Shown: positions 34,945 to 44,612, counted from the first letter of the stretch. The stretch: DNA of 64,000 nucleotides from Lasioglossum baleicum (GCF_051020765.1 NC_134936.1:372001-436000), one strand, 5' to 3'. Notes: a model not told the origin generated them from the sequence alone. Translations and numbers: made by a program.

Positions 34945-35556
34945 GATATACCCGACCCGACCCGTATCATGTTACAATGTTTCACTCCACTCCGCGGCAA
35001 CCGAAGCCCTCGAGCTTCACTTCCCTTTTTTCCGTTCGTCATCATAGAATAGTGTTTCCTGAAAATAATGTCTCTGGCCAGACTCGAGTTTTCGACATTT
35101 ATAGCAAGCTTGCTATAATCGTATTTTATTTGTCAAAATTTAGTTTTTCATTTAAAATATTTTGTTGTTAAAACTCATCAATAGTTTTAAATAGTACTTG
35201 AAATATTTAAAATGATACTGAAATATTGGAATATTACAATTTGGAATGAAGGTTCTAGCCGGACGAGGTAGTCCTTCGAATTATTAAAACAGCCGTTGCG
35301 CCATTCAATTTTCGGTCAATTTTTCCTATTTACTTGCATTAATTTAATCATATAACTGCATTTAATTGAAATTGATATTTGAGATTTTTTCCCGATTTTT
35401 TGGTTCAAAATGTTAATTACACAAACTGAAAAACACGCAAAAATTAGACAAATGCAGATTTTTTAGAGAAACTGAAAAATAGCATTGATCATATTTTTAG
35501 ACTAGCAACATACCAGAACTTTTTTAACGACAGCGCGTAAACGACAAAGAGGGACT
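34945..35556. repeat. Arm c': inverted copy of 9866-10490
   Basis: It runs from TACCCGACCCGACCCGTATC to CGTAAACGACAAAGAGGG. It joins directly onto the 27 bp minisatellite, whereas the left copy joins other DNA, so one junction was created by rearrangement. Confidence 0.8.
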
Positions 35557-35812
35557 TTTCAATGACTCCAAGAAAAATGAAAAACTTAATGACTCCGAGA
35601 AAAATAAAGAACTTAATGACTCTGAAGAAAATGAAAAATTGAATGACTCCAAGAAAAATGGAAACTTCAATGACTCTATGAAAAAACTTGACGACACTGA
35701 AGAAAATGAAAAATTTAATAACTCCAAGAAAAATGGAAAACTTAATGACTCCGAGAAAAATAAAGAACTTACTGACTCTGAGGAAAATGAAAAATTTAAT
35801 AACTCTCAGTTA
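35557..35812 (+). repeat. 27 bp minisatellite, 81 bp higher-order unit, in-frame
   Basis: About nine 27 bp units form about three trimers. Every unit keeps one open frame on the plus strand, with 9-residue peptides such as NDSEKNKEL and NNSKKNGKL. One middle unit is shortened in frame (NDSMKKL). The frame runs on to a stop at 35857. The left-arm copy at 4337-4512 has one trimer fewer. Confidence 0.85.
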
Positions 35813-35870
35813 ATAAGCTGTCTTCAATGCCTCTTAAAAATGCAATTAATCATGTAGGGATTGATCAGGT

Positions 35871-37008
35871 TGTAGCAGACCTGTACAGCGGGCTCAGTAC
35901 AGCTCTGCTACTAACGCGAAGACTCGCGTATTGCCGAAGCACGCCGAACAATCCCGACCGAAACCGAACCCGCAACGCGCGATGTCACGCCTCGAAACCA
36001 GGCGCGACATATCGCTACGCACCTTCCCGCGCTTTCGCGCCTCGAGACAGACGCCGCGTAACGCACCGCAACCCGCGCACCCCGCAGTAATCACCGAATT
36101 TGCCTATAAAAGGCAGCGCGGAAGGCGTCACGCTCTCTTTCCGAGTCCAGCAGGCGAGCCGCTTGGTCGACTGGAACCCTGGTAAGCGCCTTACCCTGAC
36201 GAGCCGTCAAGACCCTGATCCCGACCGTTCCTGTTCCCCGTGCAACGCGCCGTTGTATCCCCGTCCGTTCAACGTGCCGTCGAACGAATCTTCCGTTTAA
36301 CTTCGCGCCGAAGTTCCCGTCGCCGTCTCCACGTGCCGTCGAGACACCTTTTGCAACGCGCCGTTGTATCCTCGCCCGTTCCACGTGCCGTCGAACGAAT
36401 CCGTTAACTTCGCGCCGAAGTTCCTGTCGCCGTCTCCACGTGCCGTCGAGACACCTCTTGCAACGCGCCGTTGTATCCTCGCCCGTTCAACGTGCCGTCG
36501 AACGAATCCGTTTAACTTCGCGCCGAAGCTCCCGTCGCCGTCTCCACGAGCCGTCGAGACATCTTTTGCAACGCGCCGTTGTATCCTCGTCCGTTCAACG
36601 TGCCGTCGAACGAATCCGTTAACTTCGCGCCGAAGTTCCCGTCACCGTTCCCCCGAACCGTCCTGACCGATTCCGAATACCTGTTGCCGCGAGCCGCCGG
36701 TTCCCGTATCCGAGTAAGTCGACGAGCCGTCGCGGAAAATCCGTACCTGCCGCGACGAGCCGTTTTCCGTCGTCGACCGACAGATCCGCGAACCGCGAAT
36801 CCGCGCGCGTGCACCCGCGAACGCTATCAGCAATCTTCGCGAACCGCGGCCCTGTGAGACGTAAAAGTTACGTCGCGTGTTCTGTTTATTTCATACCTCG
36901 CCCGAACTACCGTCTCCCGTCCGCTTCCCTCGCCGCGAACCCTGGCTCGGCGAGCCATTCAGCAACGAGGGAGAGATCCGGTTGTGACGAGAATTCGGAC
37001 TCGTTACA
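35871..37008 (+). repeat. gypsy 5' LTR with internal tandem repeats
   Basis: 1138 bp, TGTAGC...TTACA. The first 41 bases can fold into a hairpin (GTAGCAGA with TCTGCTAC, and CTGTAC with GTACAG inside). A TATAAAA box at 36105-36111 gives a predicted start near 36135-36140, so R-U5 would be about 870 bp. Four tandem units of about 108 bp (beginning CAACGCGCCGTTGTATCC at 36243, 36354, 36461 and 36569) fill the first part of R-U5. Confidence 0.92.
36105..36111 (+). promoter_or_regulatory. TATA box of the gypsy LTR
   Basis: TATAAAA lies 234 bp into the LTR in a GC-rich context, with a pyrimidine-rich CTCTCTTTCC about 30 bp downstream as a plausible start region. Inferred from position only. Confidence 0.6.
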
Positions 37009-37026
37009 TGGCGCCCGAACAGGGAC
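37009..37026 (+). promoter_or_regulatory. Primer-binding site for tRNA-Lys(UUU)
   Basis: TGGCGCCCGAACAGGGAC begins at the first base after the 5' LTR. It is an exact 18-base complement to the 3' end of animal tRNA-Lys(UUU), the primer also used by several lentiviruses. Confidence 0.93.
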
Positions 37027-37369
37027 CTTAAAAGTGTCGCGAACAAAACACGCGACAGTGCCGACCGAAAAACCACGTGGCGCGACGCGAGTTTCGAGGT
37101 TAACCGGGCACGTGGTCTCGGAGGTTAATTCACCGCGGAAAACACGCGAGCCGCGAGTTCCAGTGTCGCCAACCGAAGACCGACAGTGAAGACAGTGCCG
37201 CGCGCGCCATCTAGCTACGCGGGGTGGAACCAACGACCGCGCGTAGTACCGCGGAACAACGAGGACGGACCGCTAGTGCCAAAAGACCGAATCGTGCGCG
37301 AAGTGACAGGGGATCGCGCCGCCATCTAGCGGCGACCCCCCAGAAATTCTACACGAGGACCACCGCCGA

Positions 37370-38485
37370 ATGAGACGGATCCGGCTGACGAAGGAACAGC
37401 TGATTACCGAGCTACAACGTAGTGACCTGCCTACAAACGGAACCGCAGAGGAACTCCGCCAGCGATTAACCGACTACATACAGCAGCACTTCGAAATGAC
37501 GGAACCAAGGGACGGAGTGAGCACCAGGAACATGGCGGCCGCCAGCGAGAAAGTGACAGCTGACAAGGCTGCCAGCGAGAAGGTAACCACGGCCAAGAGC
37601 GCCACCGAGACGGCTAATACAGCCAAGATTGTCGAAAGAACCGTCGTTGAAAAGATGGATCCGTACCGAAACATCGACCGAATCCGCAAATCCGACAACA
37701 TCACCGATGGGAAGGACCCACTGTCCTTCCTGGAACGGATGGCCGAGCTCCAGGAGACGTACGATCTCACCGACGCCGACCTGTTACGTGGAGTCCCCGA
37801 GTTACTACGCGGACCGGCCCAGATCTGGTACCGAAACAGTAGGGCCGAGATTCGATCGTGGGAAGAGTTCTGCGACGAATTCACGCAGGTATTCGCGTCC
37901 AACCGCTCGCGGTTCCAACGGGAGAACGAGGCTCGCATGCGTCGACAACGCGCCAACGAGCCCTTCCACGAGTTCATGAGCTCGATCATCATGCTCATGC
38001 GACGCGCACACATGGACGACCACCACCGCACGGACCTACTCTTCGAGAACATGCGGCCAGAATATAGGAGGCTCATCTACCGATCGGATGTGAAGAGTGC
38101 CCGAGACCTCCTGGCGCGCGTCCAACAAATAGAACAGGAAGACGCCGAAGAAAGTCCCGCCGAACGAAAGATCGCGTCTCGCGCCGTGCCGGTCAGCGCC
38201 GCGGAAGCCACCGAACCGAACAGTGCCGTCACCGAACCGAGCGAGGCGCGACCCACGCGACTCAGCACTGCGCCAGAAGTCGCCCGCGCCGGACAAACCG
38301 AAGGCCAATATCACCCGACGACACACTGCTGGCGATGCAAGCAACGCGGGCACCAGCGGTTCGAGTGTCGGAACATTTATCGAAAGTTTTGCTCTCGGTG
38401 CGGCCGCGACGACGTATTGACCCGCGATTGCCACCCTCCGGGAAACGGACCGCGGGGCCCGACATCGCCGAGCCGGCGCCAATAA
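37370..38485 (+). CDS. gypsy Gag protein
   Basis: This 371-residue protein starts at an ATG 344 bases after the primer site. Residues 5-38 (KEQLITELQRSDLPTNG...) look like a SAP-type helix-extended-loop-helix motif, a putative nucleic-acid binding module. An Ala/Lys-rich linker follows (50-90). The retrotransposon Gag core lies at about 115-250, with the expected W and aromatic pattern (LRGPAQIWYR, F-x-x-F). Near the C-terminus is a CCHC knuckle (C320, C323, H328, C333) and a second, incomplete one (C341, C344, C354) with Val349 where His is expected. That incomplete form is common in insect gypsy Gags. The frame ends at a TAA inside the loop of the frameshift hairpin, 37 bases after the slippery site. 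Confidence 0.93.
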   Translation: MRRIRLTKEQLITELQRSDLPTNGTAEELRQRLTDYIQQHFEMTEPRDGVSTRNMAAASEKVTADKAASEKVTTAKSATETANTAKIVERTVVEKMDPYRNIDRIRKSDNITDGKDPLSFLERMAELQETYDLTDADLLRGVPELLRGPAQIWYRNSRAEIRSWEEFCDEFTQVFASNRSRFQRENEARMRRQRANEPFHEFMSSIIMLMRRAHMDDHHRTDLLFENMRPEYRRLIYRSDVKSARDLLARVQQIEQEDAEESPAERKIASRAVPVSAAEATEPNSAVTEPSEARPTRLSTAPEVARAGQTEGQYHPTTHCWRCKQRGHQRFECRNIYRKFCSRCGRDDVLTRDCHPPGNGPRGPTSPSRRQ

Positions 38486-38495
38486 ATTCGGGCCC
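38440..38495 (+). promoter_or_regulatory. -1 ribosomal frameshift signal (GGGAAAC plus hairpin)
   Basis: The heptamer GGGAAAC (38440-38446) lies in the correct phase for Gag (G GGA AAC). After an 8 base spacer comes GGGCCCGA (38455-38462), perfectly complementary to TCGGGCCC (38488-38495). The loop contains a further GCCG/CGGC pairing and the Gag stop codon. Slipping back one base moves ribosomes into the pol frame exactly. The heptamer is one of the standard retroviral slippery sequences. Confidence 0.88.
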
Positions 38496-41400
38496 GTCAA
38501 TCCGTTACACGCCGCGACCCCTTCTGCCAATCGTCATGCTGGGGCGAGAAATTGATGCCATGCTGGACACAGGAGCCCAGCTTTCGTGCATCAATGCAGA
38601 AGTATTGGAGTGGGCCCGGGGAAGAGGGGTCCGAACCGCCAAAGGTCATCAACGGATCTGCCTCGCCGACGGATCGGAAATGCACCCGTCCGGCACCATC
38701 CGTTTAACATTCCGCGTGGGACACGTCAACCACACCGAAGACTTCACCGTATTACCGAAGATGGGCCCACCCGTGCTGCTCGGGATCCAGGCCATCGCCG
38801 CGCTCCGTTTGACCGTCCAACCGCCCCCCGAGGTAGCCGACTGGGCCGCGAACTGTCTGGCCGAACCCTGCCTCCAAATGGGACTCCGGAACATGAAGGA
38901 GGACGAACGCGAGCCGTTCCAAAAATTTTTGGAGCAGGAATTGGCGAAATTTGCCTCCACGGCCGGACGCACCACGCTAGTGCACCACCGGATAAAGTTG
39001 CTCAACGAGACACCGCTCAAGCAACGATACCGGCCCCGCAATCCGGTGATGCAAGCCGTGATCGACGAAGAGGTCGACAAAATGCTGCGAGACGGAGTCA
39101 TCGAGCGATCCAGCAGCCCGTGGAGCTCGCCAGTGGTCGTCGTCAAGAAGAAAGACGGCAAGCCACGCTTCTGCGTCGACTTCCGCCGCCTGAACGACCG
39201 TTCCGAGAAGGACGCATACCCGCTGCCACATATCCAGGCCACCCTCGACAAATTGCGGGGGGCCAAGTTCTTGACAACATTGGACTTAAAGAACGGATAT
39301 TGGCAGGTTCCGTTAGAAGCAGCCAGTCGACCACTCACCGCCTTCACCGTACCCGGAAGAGGCCTGTTTCAATTCACGGTGATGCCGTTCGGCCTCCACT
39401 CGGCACCCGCCACGTTCCAGCGACTCCTGGACCAAATCATCGGCCCGGAGATGGAGCCGAACGCATTTGCGTATCTCGACGACATCATCATCGTCAGCCG
39501 GGGCCTCAGCGAACACCGTCGCCACCTACGCGAGGTTTTTCGCCGCCTCCGCGCCGCCGGCCTACGTCTCAATCCAGAGAAATGCAGATTCTGCGTCGAC
39601 AGCCTCCGCTATCTCGGCCACATCGTAGATCAGCAAGGAATCCGGACCGACCCCGAGAAGACGAGTGCAATAGCACAGCTGGCGGCTCCGAAGACGATTC
39701 GAGATGTTCGACGATTTCACGGCATGGCTGCATGGTATCGGCGATTCGTGCCGAATTTCGCCGAGATCATGGAACCCCTGACGAGGCTCACCAGGAAAAA
39801 TGCCAAGTGGAGGTGGACCGAGGAAGAAGAAACTGCGTTCCGGACAATGAAGGAAAAGCTTGTGACCGCGCCGGTTCTCGCTTGTCCGGATTTCTCACAG
39901 CCGTTCACGCTCCAGACGGATGCCAGTGACAGCGGCCTGGGAATCGTGCTCACGCAGGGCCCAGAGGACGATGAGCACGTCATTGCCTACGCCAGCCACA
40001 CGCTGAGCACCACCGAGCGGAAGTACAGCGCCACAGAAAAGGAGTGCCTCGCCGTCGTATGGGGAATACGGAAAATGAAGGCATACCTCGAAGGCTACCA
40101 CTTCACCGTAGTCACCGATCATCAGGCACTCCGATGGCTCCGTCAAATCGAGAACCCGACAGGACGTCTGGCAAGATGGGCACTCGAACTGCAGCAGTAT
40201 GACTTTGACGTCCGATACAGGCCCGGAAAGTTGAACCATGTGGCGGACGCGCTGTCCCGTAACGCACCCACGGTGGGCGTTAACCTGCTCCGACCGAAAC
40301 AGCGCCCCGACACATGGTATCAGAAGAAATTCGAGGCCGTCCAGAGCAATCCGTTGTCCGTCACCGACTTCCGAATCCAGGACGGAAAGCTGCAACGCCA
40401 CGTACTGCATCAGCTCGATTATAACGAGCCCGAGCCGGGAAACGCCTGGAAGATCTGCGTGCCCACCGACGAACGAGAAGGATTACTCCAGAAATATCAC
40501 GACGACCCCACCGCCGGACATCTGGGGGTCGCGAAGACCATCGTTCGACTAGCACAACGATTCTACTGGCCCGGAATGTTTCGGGAAACCGCCCGATACG
40601 TTCGCAGCTGTGCCAGCTGCCAGCGGTACAAGTCACCGCCGCAGCAACCCGCGGGGCATCTCCATGCCAATCCAGGCACCAGACCATGGCACACGGTGTC
40701 CATCGACCTCGTCGGACCACTGCCAAGGTCACGCCAAGGGAACATCTGGCTGCTGGTCGCCCTCGACCGCTTCACCAAGTGGGTGGAGCTTGTACCGCTC
40801 CGAAAGGCCACCAGCTCCGACGTCGCCGCCGCAATCCAGAGGGAAGTCATTCTCCGTCACGGGGCCCCTGAGGTGGCCATCACCGACAACGGTCGCCAGT
40901 TCATCGGGGGACCGCTCACCGCCCTGCTTGAGGCCGCCGGAACTATCCACCGGAGGACACCGCCGTACTCGCCCCACTGCAACCCGGTTGAACGAGCCAA
41001 TAGAGTCGTAAAAACGATGCTCGCTCAATACACCGGCGCCCGGCACAACCAGTGGGACGAGAAGATCGAAGAAGCCCGATTTGCCATCAACACCGCCTGG
41101 CATGAGTCGACCGGGTACAGTCCGGCGTACCTCAACCAAGGAAGAGAACTCCGCACACCGGGACAATCGTCGACCGAAGATCCGAATGAGGCGCCTAAAC
41201 AACGTTGGAAGAACCTCCAGGACGCGCAGGAGCTCGCGAAAGTGCACTTAGCACGTGCATTCGGACGGCAAGCAAAGTACTACGACCTCCGACACCGCGA
41301 CTGGCGCCCAGCCGTCGGAGACCGCGTCTGGAAACGCGAACATACGCTGTCGGACAAAGCTGCCGGAGTCAACGCGAAGCTCGCGCCAAAATACAGCGGC

Positions 41401-42774
41401 CCGTACACCGTCGGAAAAATCGTGTCTCCAGTCATTGTCGATTTACGGGGCGATAACCGAAAGTGGACACGCCACATCCATGTCCAGGATTTAAAACCTG
41501 CGGTGGAACCGAACTCCGAAACGCGAGCCGCGACCCATGCTGGGATGGATACGGAACCAAGCAGCCCCTCTCCACCACCCCCCGACCCCGCCAACGTACC
41601 AGCCCCTCGTCGCCGAGGCCGACCCCGTAAAATAACCCAGAGCATTTCTTTTCTTGATTCCTGGCAGGCATTAGAAACGAAGCAGCAAAACAGCATGGAG
41701 CCCTGGGTCCAGGAATTAGCAGACCTGCTGGAGGAGCCGAACACCGACGAGAGGCCCCGAACGCCGACGTTCCAGCTGCCAGATTTGGAGGCCTCACCGG
41801 TCGAGCCGACCGGGGACACCACAACTACCACAGTGCCGGCACCACCGACGGCTGGACAACACACGGCCGAGCCAACCGTCGAGCAGCCAGGGCGCGTCGA
41901 GTTGGCAGCCCAACCAGCCGCAGCACAACCTCCGAGGCCAGCGGGACCGTCGCCTTATCGCCGTAGCGGCCCGCGAGTACGGTCCGTACGACCGGTAACG
42001 TGGCTCCCGGCCCTGCTCAAGCGCAAGGCCGAACTGGAAGAGGCCGCGAAGAAACGCAGCCCTGCTATCACCAGTCCGCCGACCACCGTCCCTGGACCAT
42101 CGGGTAATACCGAGCACACCACTGTGGGGCCATTCGACCCGGTTCCGTGCTCGGGGAGACCGACCGAGCCTGCCGCCTGGTGGGACAGCGTGGTGGCGCC
42201 GCCAATCAAGTCGGGTCGCCAGAGGACGAAGGGGCCACGCCAGGGGCGACTAACGGCGCCCCAAGGCGCCAAACAATTACTCCTCGTGGACCTGACCGGA
42301 CCAGACGCCACGGTTCCTGCACCTCCGGTAACGAAGAAACCGGCACCAAGGACGGCGGCACCACGACCGCCAGTCACCGTGTCTGGGGTGGGTCGCGCCG
42401 ACGCACCACCAGGACCGTCAGTGGCCGTCAAAGCCACCCCTCCGAAGCTGTCAACACCGCGGAGACCTGAGGCGCCGCGACAGCAGCAACCCATACAGGC
42501 TTGGACGGAGCAACCAGGCAACGGAGGCCGACCAGAACCTTCCGGGGAACGCCTCCCCGGCGCACCACCGTCCTTGCCGTACGATGGGAAATCCGTACCC
42601 GGTGCCACCGCGTGGTACCAGCTGCCGACGGGCCGCCGAGTGGAAGTACCCGAGTACTACGTGAAAACGGGGCAGTACCGGGCATCCACCCCGGAAGAGA
42701 GGTGGATCCTCTTCTTTAAGAAGAACGGCCACCTGCGACGGTGTAAGCGACGGGATGCCATCGCACCAAATTAG
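38440..42774 (+). CDS. gypsy Pol polyprotein, made by -1 frameshift from Gag
   Basis: The frame is open from at least the ATG at 38335 (1479 residues from there), but expression is expected as a Gag-Pol fusion of about 1801 residues through the frameshift at 38440. Counting from 38335: protease with DTG at 78-80; reverse transcriptase with CVDFRRLN and the YLDD active site at 380-383; RNase H with TDASD at D529; integrase zinc finger H722, H729, C759, C762; and integrase core D791, D851, E886 (34 residues between the last two). The NPVER context of E886 is usual in some insect gypsy lineages. Integrase ends near 1050. About 425 further residues follow, rich in Pro, Ala, Thr and Arg, with an AT-hook-like RRRGRPRK at 1092-1099 and a more ordered-looking last 60 residues (WYQLPTGRRVEVPEYYV, CKRRDAIAPN). 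No stops or frameshifts interrupt the frame. Confidence 0.94.
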   Translation, partial: GKRTAGPDIAEPAPINSGPSIRYTPRPLLPIVMLGREIDAMLDTGAQLSCINAEVLEWARGRGVRTAKGHQRICLADGSEMHPSGTIRLTFRVGHVNHTEDFTVLPKMGPPVLLGIQAIAALRLTVQPPPEVADWAANCLAEPCLQMGLRNMKEDEREPFQKFLEQELAKFASTAGRTTLVHHRIKLLNETPLKQRYRPRNPVMQAVIDEEVDKMLRDGVIERSSSPWSSPVVVVKKKDGKPRFCVDFRRLNDRSEKDAYPLPHIQATLDKLRGAKFLTTLDLKNGYWQVPLEAASRPLTAFTVPGRGLFQFTVMPFGLHSAPATFQRLLDQIIGPEMEPNAFAYLDDIIIVSRGLSEHRRHLREVFRRLRAAGLRLNPEKCRFCVDSLRYLGHIVDQQGIRTDPEKTSAIAQLAAPKTIRDVRRFHGMAAWYRRFVPNFAEIMEPLTRLTRKNAKWRWTEEEETAFRTMKEKLVTAPVLACPDFSQPFTLQTDASDSGLGIVLTQGPEDDEHVIAYASHTLSTTERKYSATEKECLAVVWGIRKMKAYLEGYHFTVVTDHQALRWLRQIENPTGRLARWALELQQYDFDVRYRPGKLNHVADALSRNAPTVGVNLLRPKQRPDTWYQKKFEAVQSNPLSVTDFRIQDGKLQRHVLHQLDYNEPEPGNAWKICVPTDEREGLLQKYHDDPTAGHLGVAKTIVRLAQRFYWPGMFRETARYVRSCASCQRYKSPPQQPAGHLHANPGTRPWHTVSIDLVGPLPRSRQGNIWLLVALDRFTKWVELVPLRKATSSDVAAAIQREVILRHGAPEVAITDNGRQFIGGPLTALLEAAGTIHRRTPPYSPHCNPVERANRVVKTMLAQYTGARHNQWDEKIEEARFAINTAWHESTGYSPAYLNQGRELRTPGQSSTEDPNEAPKQRWKNLQDAQELAKVHLARAFGRQAKYYDLRHRDWRPAVGDRVWKREHTLSDKAAGVNAKLAPKYSGPYTVGKIVSPVIVDLRGDNRKWTRHIHVQDLKPAVEPNSETRAATHAGMDTEPSSPSPPPPDPANVPAPRRRGRPRKITQSISFLDSWQALETKQQNSMEPWVQELADLLEEPNTDERPRTPTFQLPDLEASPVEPTGDTTTTTVPAPPTAGQHTAEPTVEQPGRVELAAQPAAAQPPRPAGPSPYRRSGPRVRSVRPVTWLPALLKRKAELEEAAKKRSPAITSPPTTVPGPSGNTEHTTVGPFDPVPCSGRPTEPAAWWDSVVAPPIKSGRQRTKGPRQGRLTAPQGAKQLLLVDLTGPDATVPAPPVTKKPAPRTAAPRPPVTVSGVGRADAPPGPSVAVKATPPKLSTPRRPEAPRQQQPIQAWTEQPGNGGRPEPSGERLPGAPPSLPYDGKSVPGATAWYQLPTGRRVEVPEYYVKTGQYRASTPEERWILFFKKNGHLRRCKRRDAIAPN

Positions 42775-43460
42775 AGATCGCGCGCCGCGATCGCCCTCAA
42801 CCGCGTTTTGTTTTCCTATCTAGTTCTAGTTCCGCGTAATTTAGCGTGCAGATATTTATACGTAACCGGTTTAACTCGGTTATTTTGTTACACATAGGCT
42901 AGACTAGTTACAGTATTACTAATACTATTTTTATACACGTATACACAAATAGTTCATAAGCACCGTATAGTATTAACCGAGTACAAATACGCGAGCACGA
43001 GAGGGCCATCCGGTCCGACCGGAACCGGCATTTCTTCTTATTTTTTTTCTTTTTCTCTCTCGTCTCATGCTCAACCGACCGACCTTGTTTTCACGCGCGC
43101 AAGCTGCAAGAATAGTTTCTTTTTCATTTTTCCTATTTTCTTCTCGCCGCCGCAATCGAGTCATAAGACTGACAGCCACGCCCGAGCCGGGTTGGCACGA
43201 TTTTTGTTAACGACTGATAGACATAAGAATAAGATTTTGTGATACCTAGTTAAGAGGTTTATGCAATACCAAAGTTTATAAGCCGGGTGAGAACCTCCGC
43301 TTAGGAGCCCAATAAACGTGCCGTTTATCCCGGATTTCTGTGTGTATTGTCTAACCGGACCCCGTACCCTACGTTACGACTGCGCTAGCTTGTAAGGATA
43401 TACTATGTAATTCTGCTTCTTTTCAATAAAAGGTCTCACTGCCGCTCGTTCGTCGCCCCG
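42775..43460 (+). other. gypsy 3' untranslated region
   Basis: About 690 bp between the pol stop and the polypurine tract, with no env-like or other credible frame. It contains a polypyrimidine run (about 43030-43065) and two AATAAA-type signals (AATAAACG near 43311 and AATAAAAG near 43425) lying upstream of the LTR. Confidence 0.7.
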
Positions 43461-43474
43461 AAGAGGGAGGGGGG
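43461..43474 (+). promoter_or_regulatory. gypsy polypurine tract
   Basis: AAGAGGGAGGGGGG ends exactly one base before the 3' LTR and is the plus-strand primer site. Confidence 0.92.
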
Positions 43475-44612
43475 TGTAGCAGACCTGTACAGCGGGCTCA
43501 GTACAGCTCTGCTACTAACGCGAAGACTCGCGTATTGCCGAAGCACGCCGAACAATCCCGACCGAAACCGAACCCGCAACGCGCGATGTCACGCCTCGAA
43601 ACCAGGCGCGACATATCGCTACGCACCTTCCCGCGCTTTCGCGCCTCGAGACAGACGCCGCGTAACGCACCGCAACCCGCGCACCCCGCAGTAATCACCG
43701 AATTTGCCTATAAAAGGCAGCGCGGAAGGCGTCACGCTCTCTTTCCGAGTCCAGCAGGCGAGCCGCTTGGTCGACTGGAACCCTGGTAAGCGCCTTACCC
43801 TGACGAGCCGTCAAGACCCTGATCCCGACCGTTCCTGTTCCCCGTGCAACGCGCCGTTGTATCCCCGTCCGTTCAACGTGCCGTCGAACGAATCTTCCGT
43901 TTAACTTCGCGCCGAAGTTCCCGTCGCCGTCTCCACGTGCCGTCGAGACACCTTTTGCAACGCGCCGTTGTATCCTCGCCCGTTCCACGTGCCGTCGAAC
44001 GAATCCGTTAACTTCGCGCCGAAGTTCCTGTCGCCGTCTCCACGTGCCGTCGAGACACCTCTTGCAACGCGCCGTTGTATCCTCGCCCGTTCAACGTGCC
44101 GTCGAACGAATCCGTTTAACTTCGCGCCGAAGCTCCCGTCGCCGTCTCCACGAGCCGTCGAGACATCTTTTGCAACGCGCCGTTGTATCCTCGTCCGTTC
44201 AACGTGCCGTCGAACGAATCCGTTAACTTCGCGCCGAAGTTCCCGTCACCGTTCCCCCGAACCGTCCTGACCGATTCCGAATACCTGTTGCCGCGAGCCG
44301 CCGGTTCCCGTATCCGAGTAAGTCGACGAGCCGTCGCGGAAAATCCGTACCTGCCGCGACGAGCCGTTTTCCGTCGTCGACCGACAGATCCGCGAACCGC
44401 GAATCCGCGCGCGTGCACCCGCGAACGCTATCAGCAATCTTCGCGAACCGCGGCCCTGTGAGACGTAAAAGTTACGTCGCGTGTTCTGTTTATTTCATAC
44501 CTCGCCCGAACTACCGTCTCCCGTCCGCTTCCCTCGCCGCGAACCCTGGCTCGGCGAGCCATTCAGCAACGAGGGAGAGATCCGGTTGTGACGAGAATTC
44601 GGACTCGTTACA
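43475..44612 (+). repeat. gypsy 3' LTR
   Basis: 1138 bp, the same length as the 5' LTR and matching it wherever compared, including the four 108 bp tandem units and the terminal hairpin. Followed by the target duplication AGGT. Confidence 0.95.

Larger units (their letters stand above)
35871..44612 (+). mobile_element. Complete Ty3/gypsy LTR retrotransposon
   Basis: The element is 8742 bp with two 1138 bp LTRs and the 4 bp target duplication AGGT (35867-35870 and 44613-44616). The empty paralogous site near 4265 reads GATCAGGTGTTTCTC in antisense, confirming the insertion exactly. It contains a tRNA-Lys primer site, gag, a -1 frameshift signal, pol and a polypurine tract. It is much more GC-rich than the surrounding DNA. 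The LTRs look identical, since every LTR frame I compared is the same in both, so the insertion is recent. There is no env-like frame. Confidence 0.97.

Noticed and set aside
36364..36666. 100-codon frames in both gypsy LTRs with repeated peptides
   Set aside because: They arise from the 108 bp tandem units in GC-rich LTR DNA; no start context or protein similarity supports translation.
38586..39929. 447-codon plus-strand frame overlapping gypsy pol
   Set aside because: It is a shadow frame of the GC-rich pol gene with Arg/Pro/His-rich content. The same holds for the long minus-strand frames in 37.4-42.7 kb.
42775..43460. Possible env gene of the gypsy element
   Set aside because: Less than 700 bp remains after pol, with no frame having a signal peptide or membrane segment.
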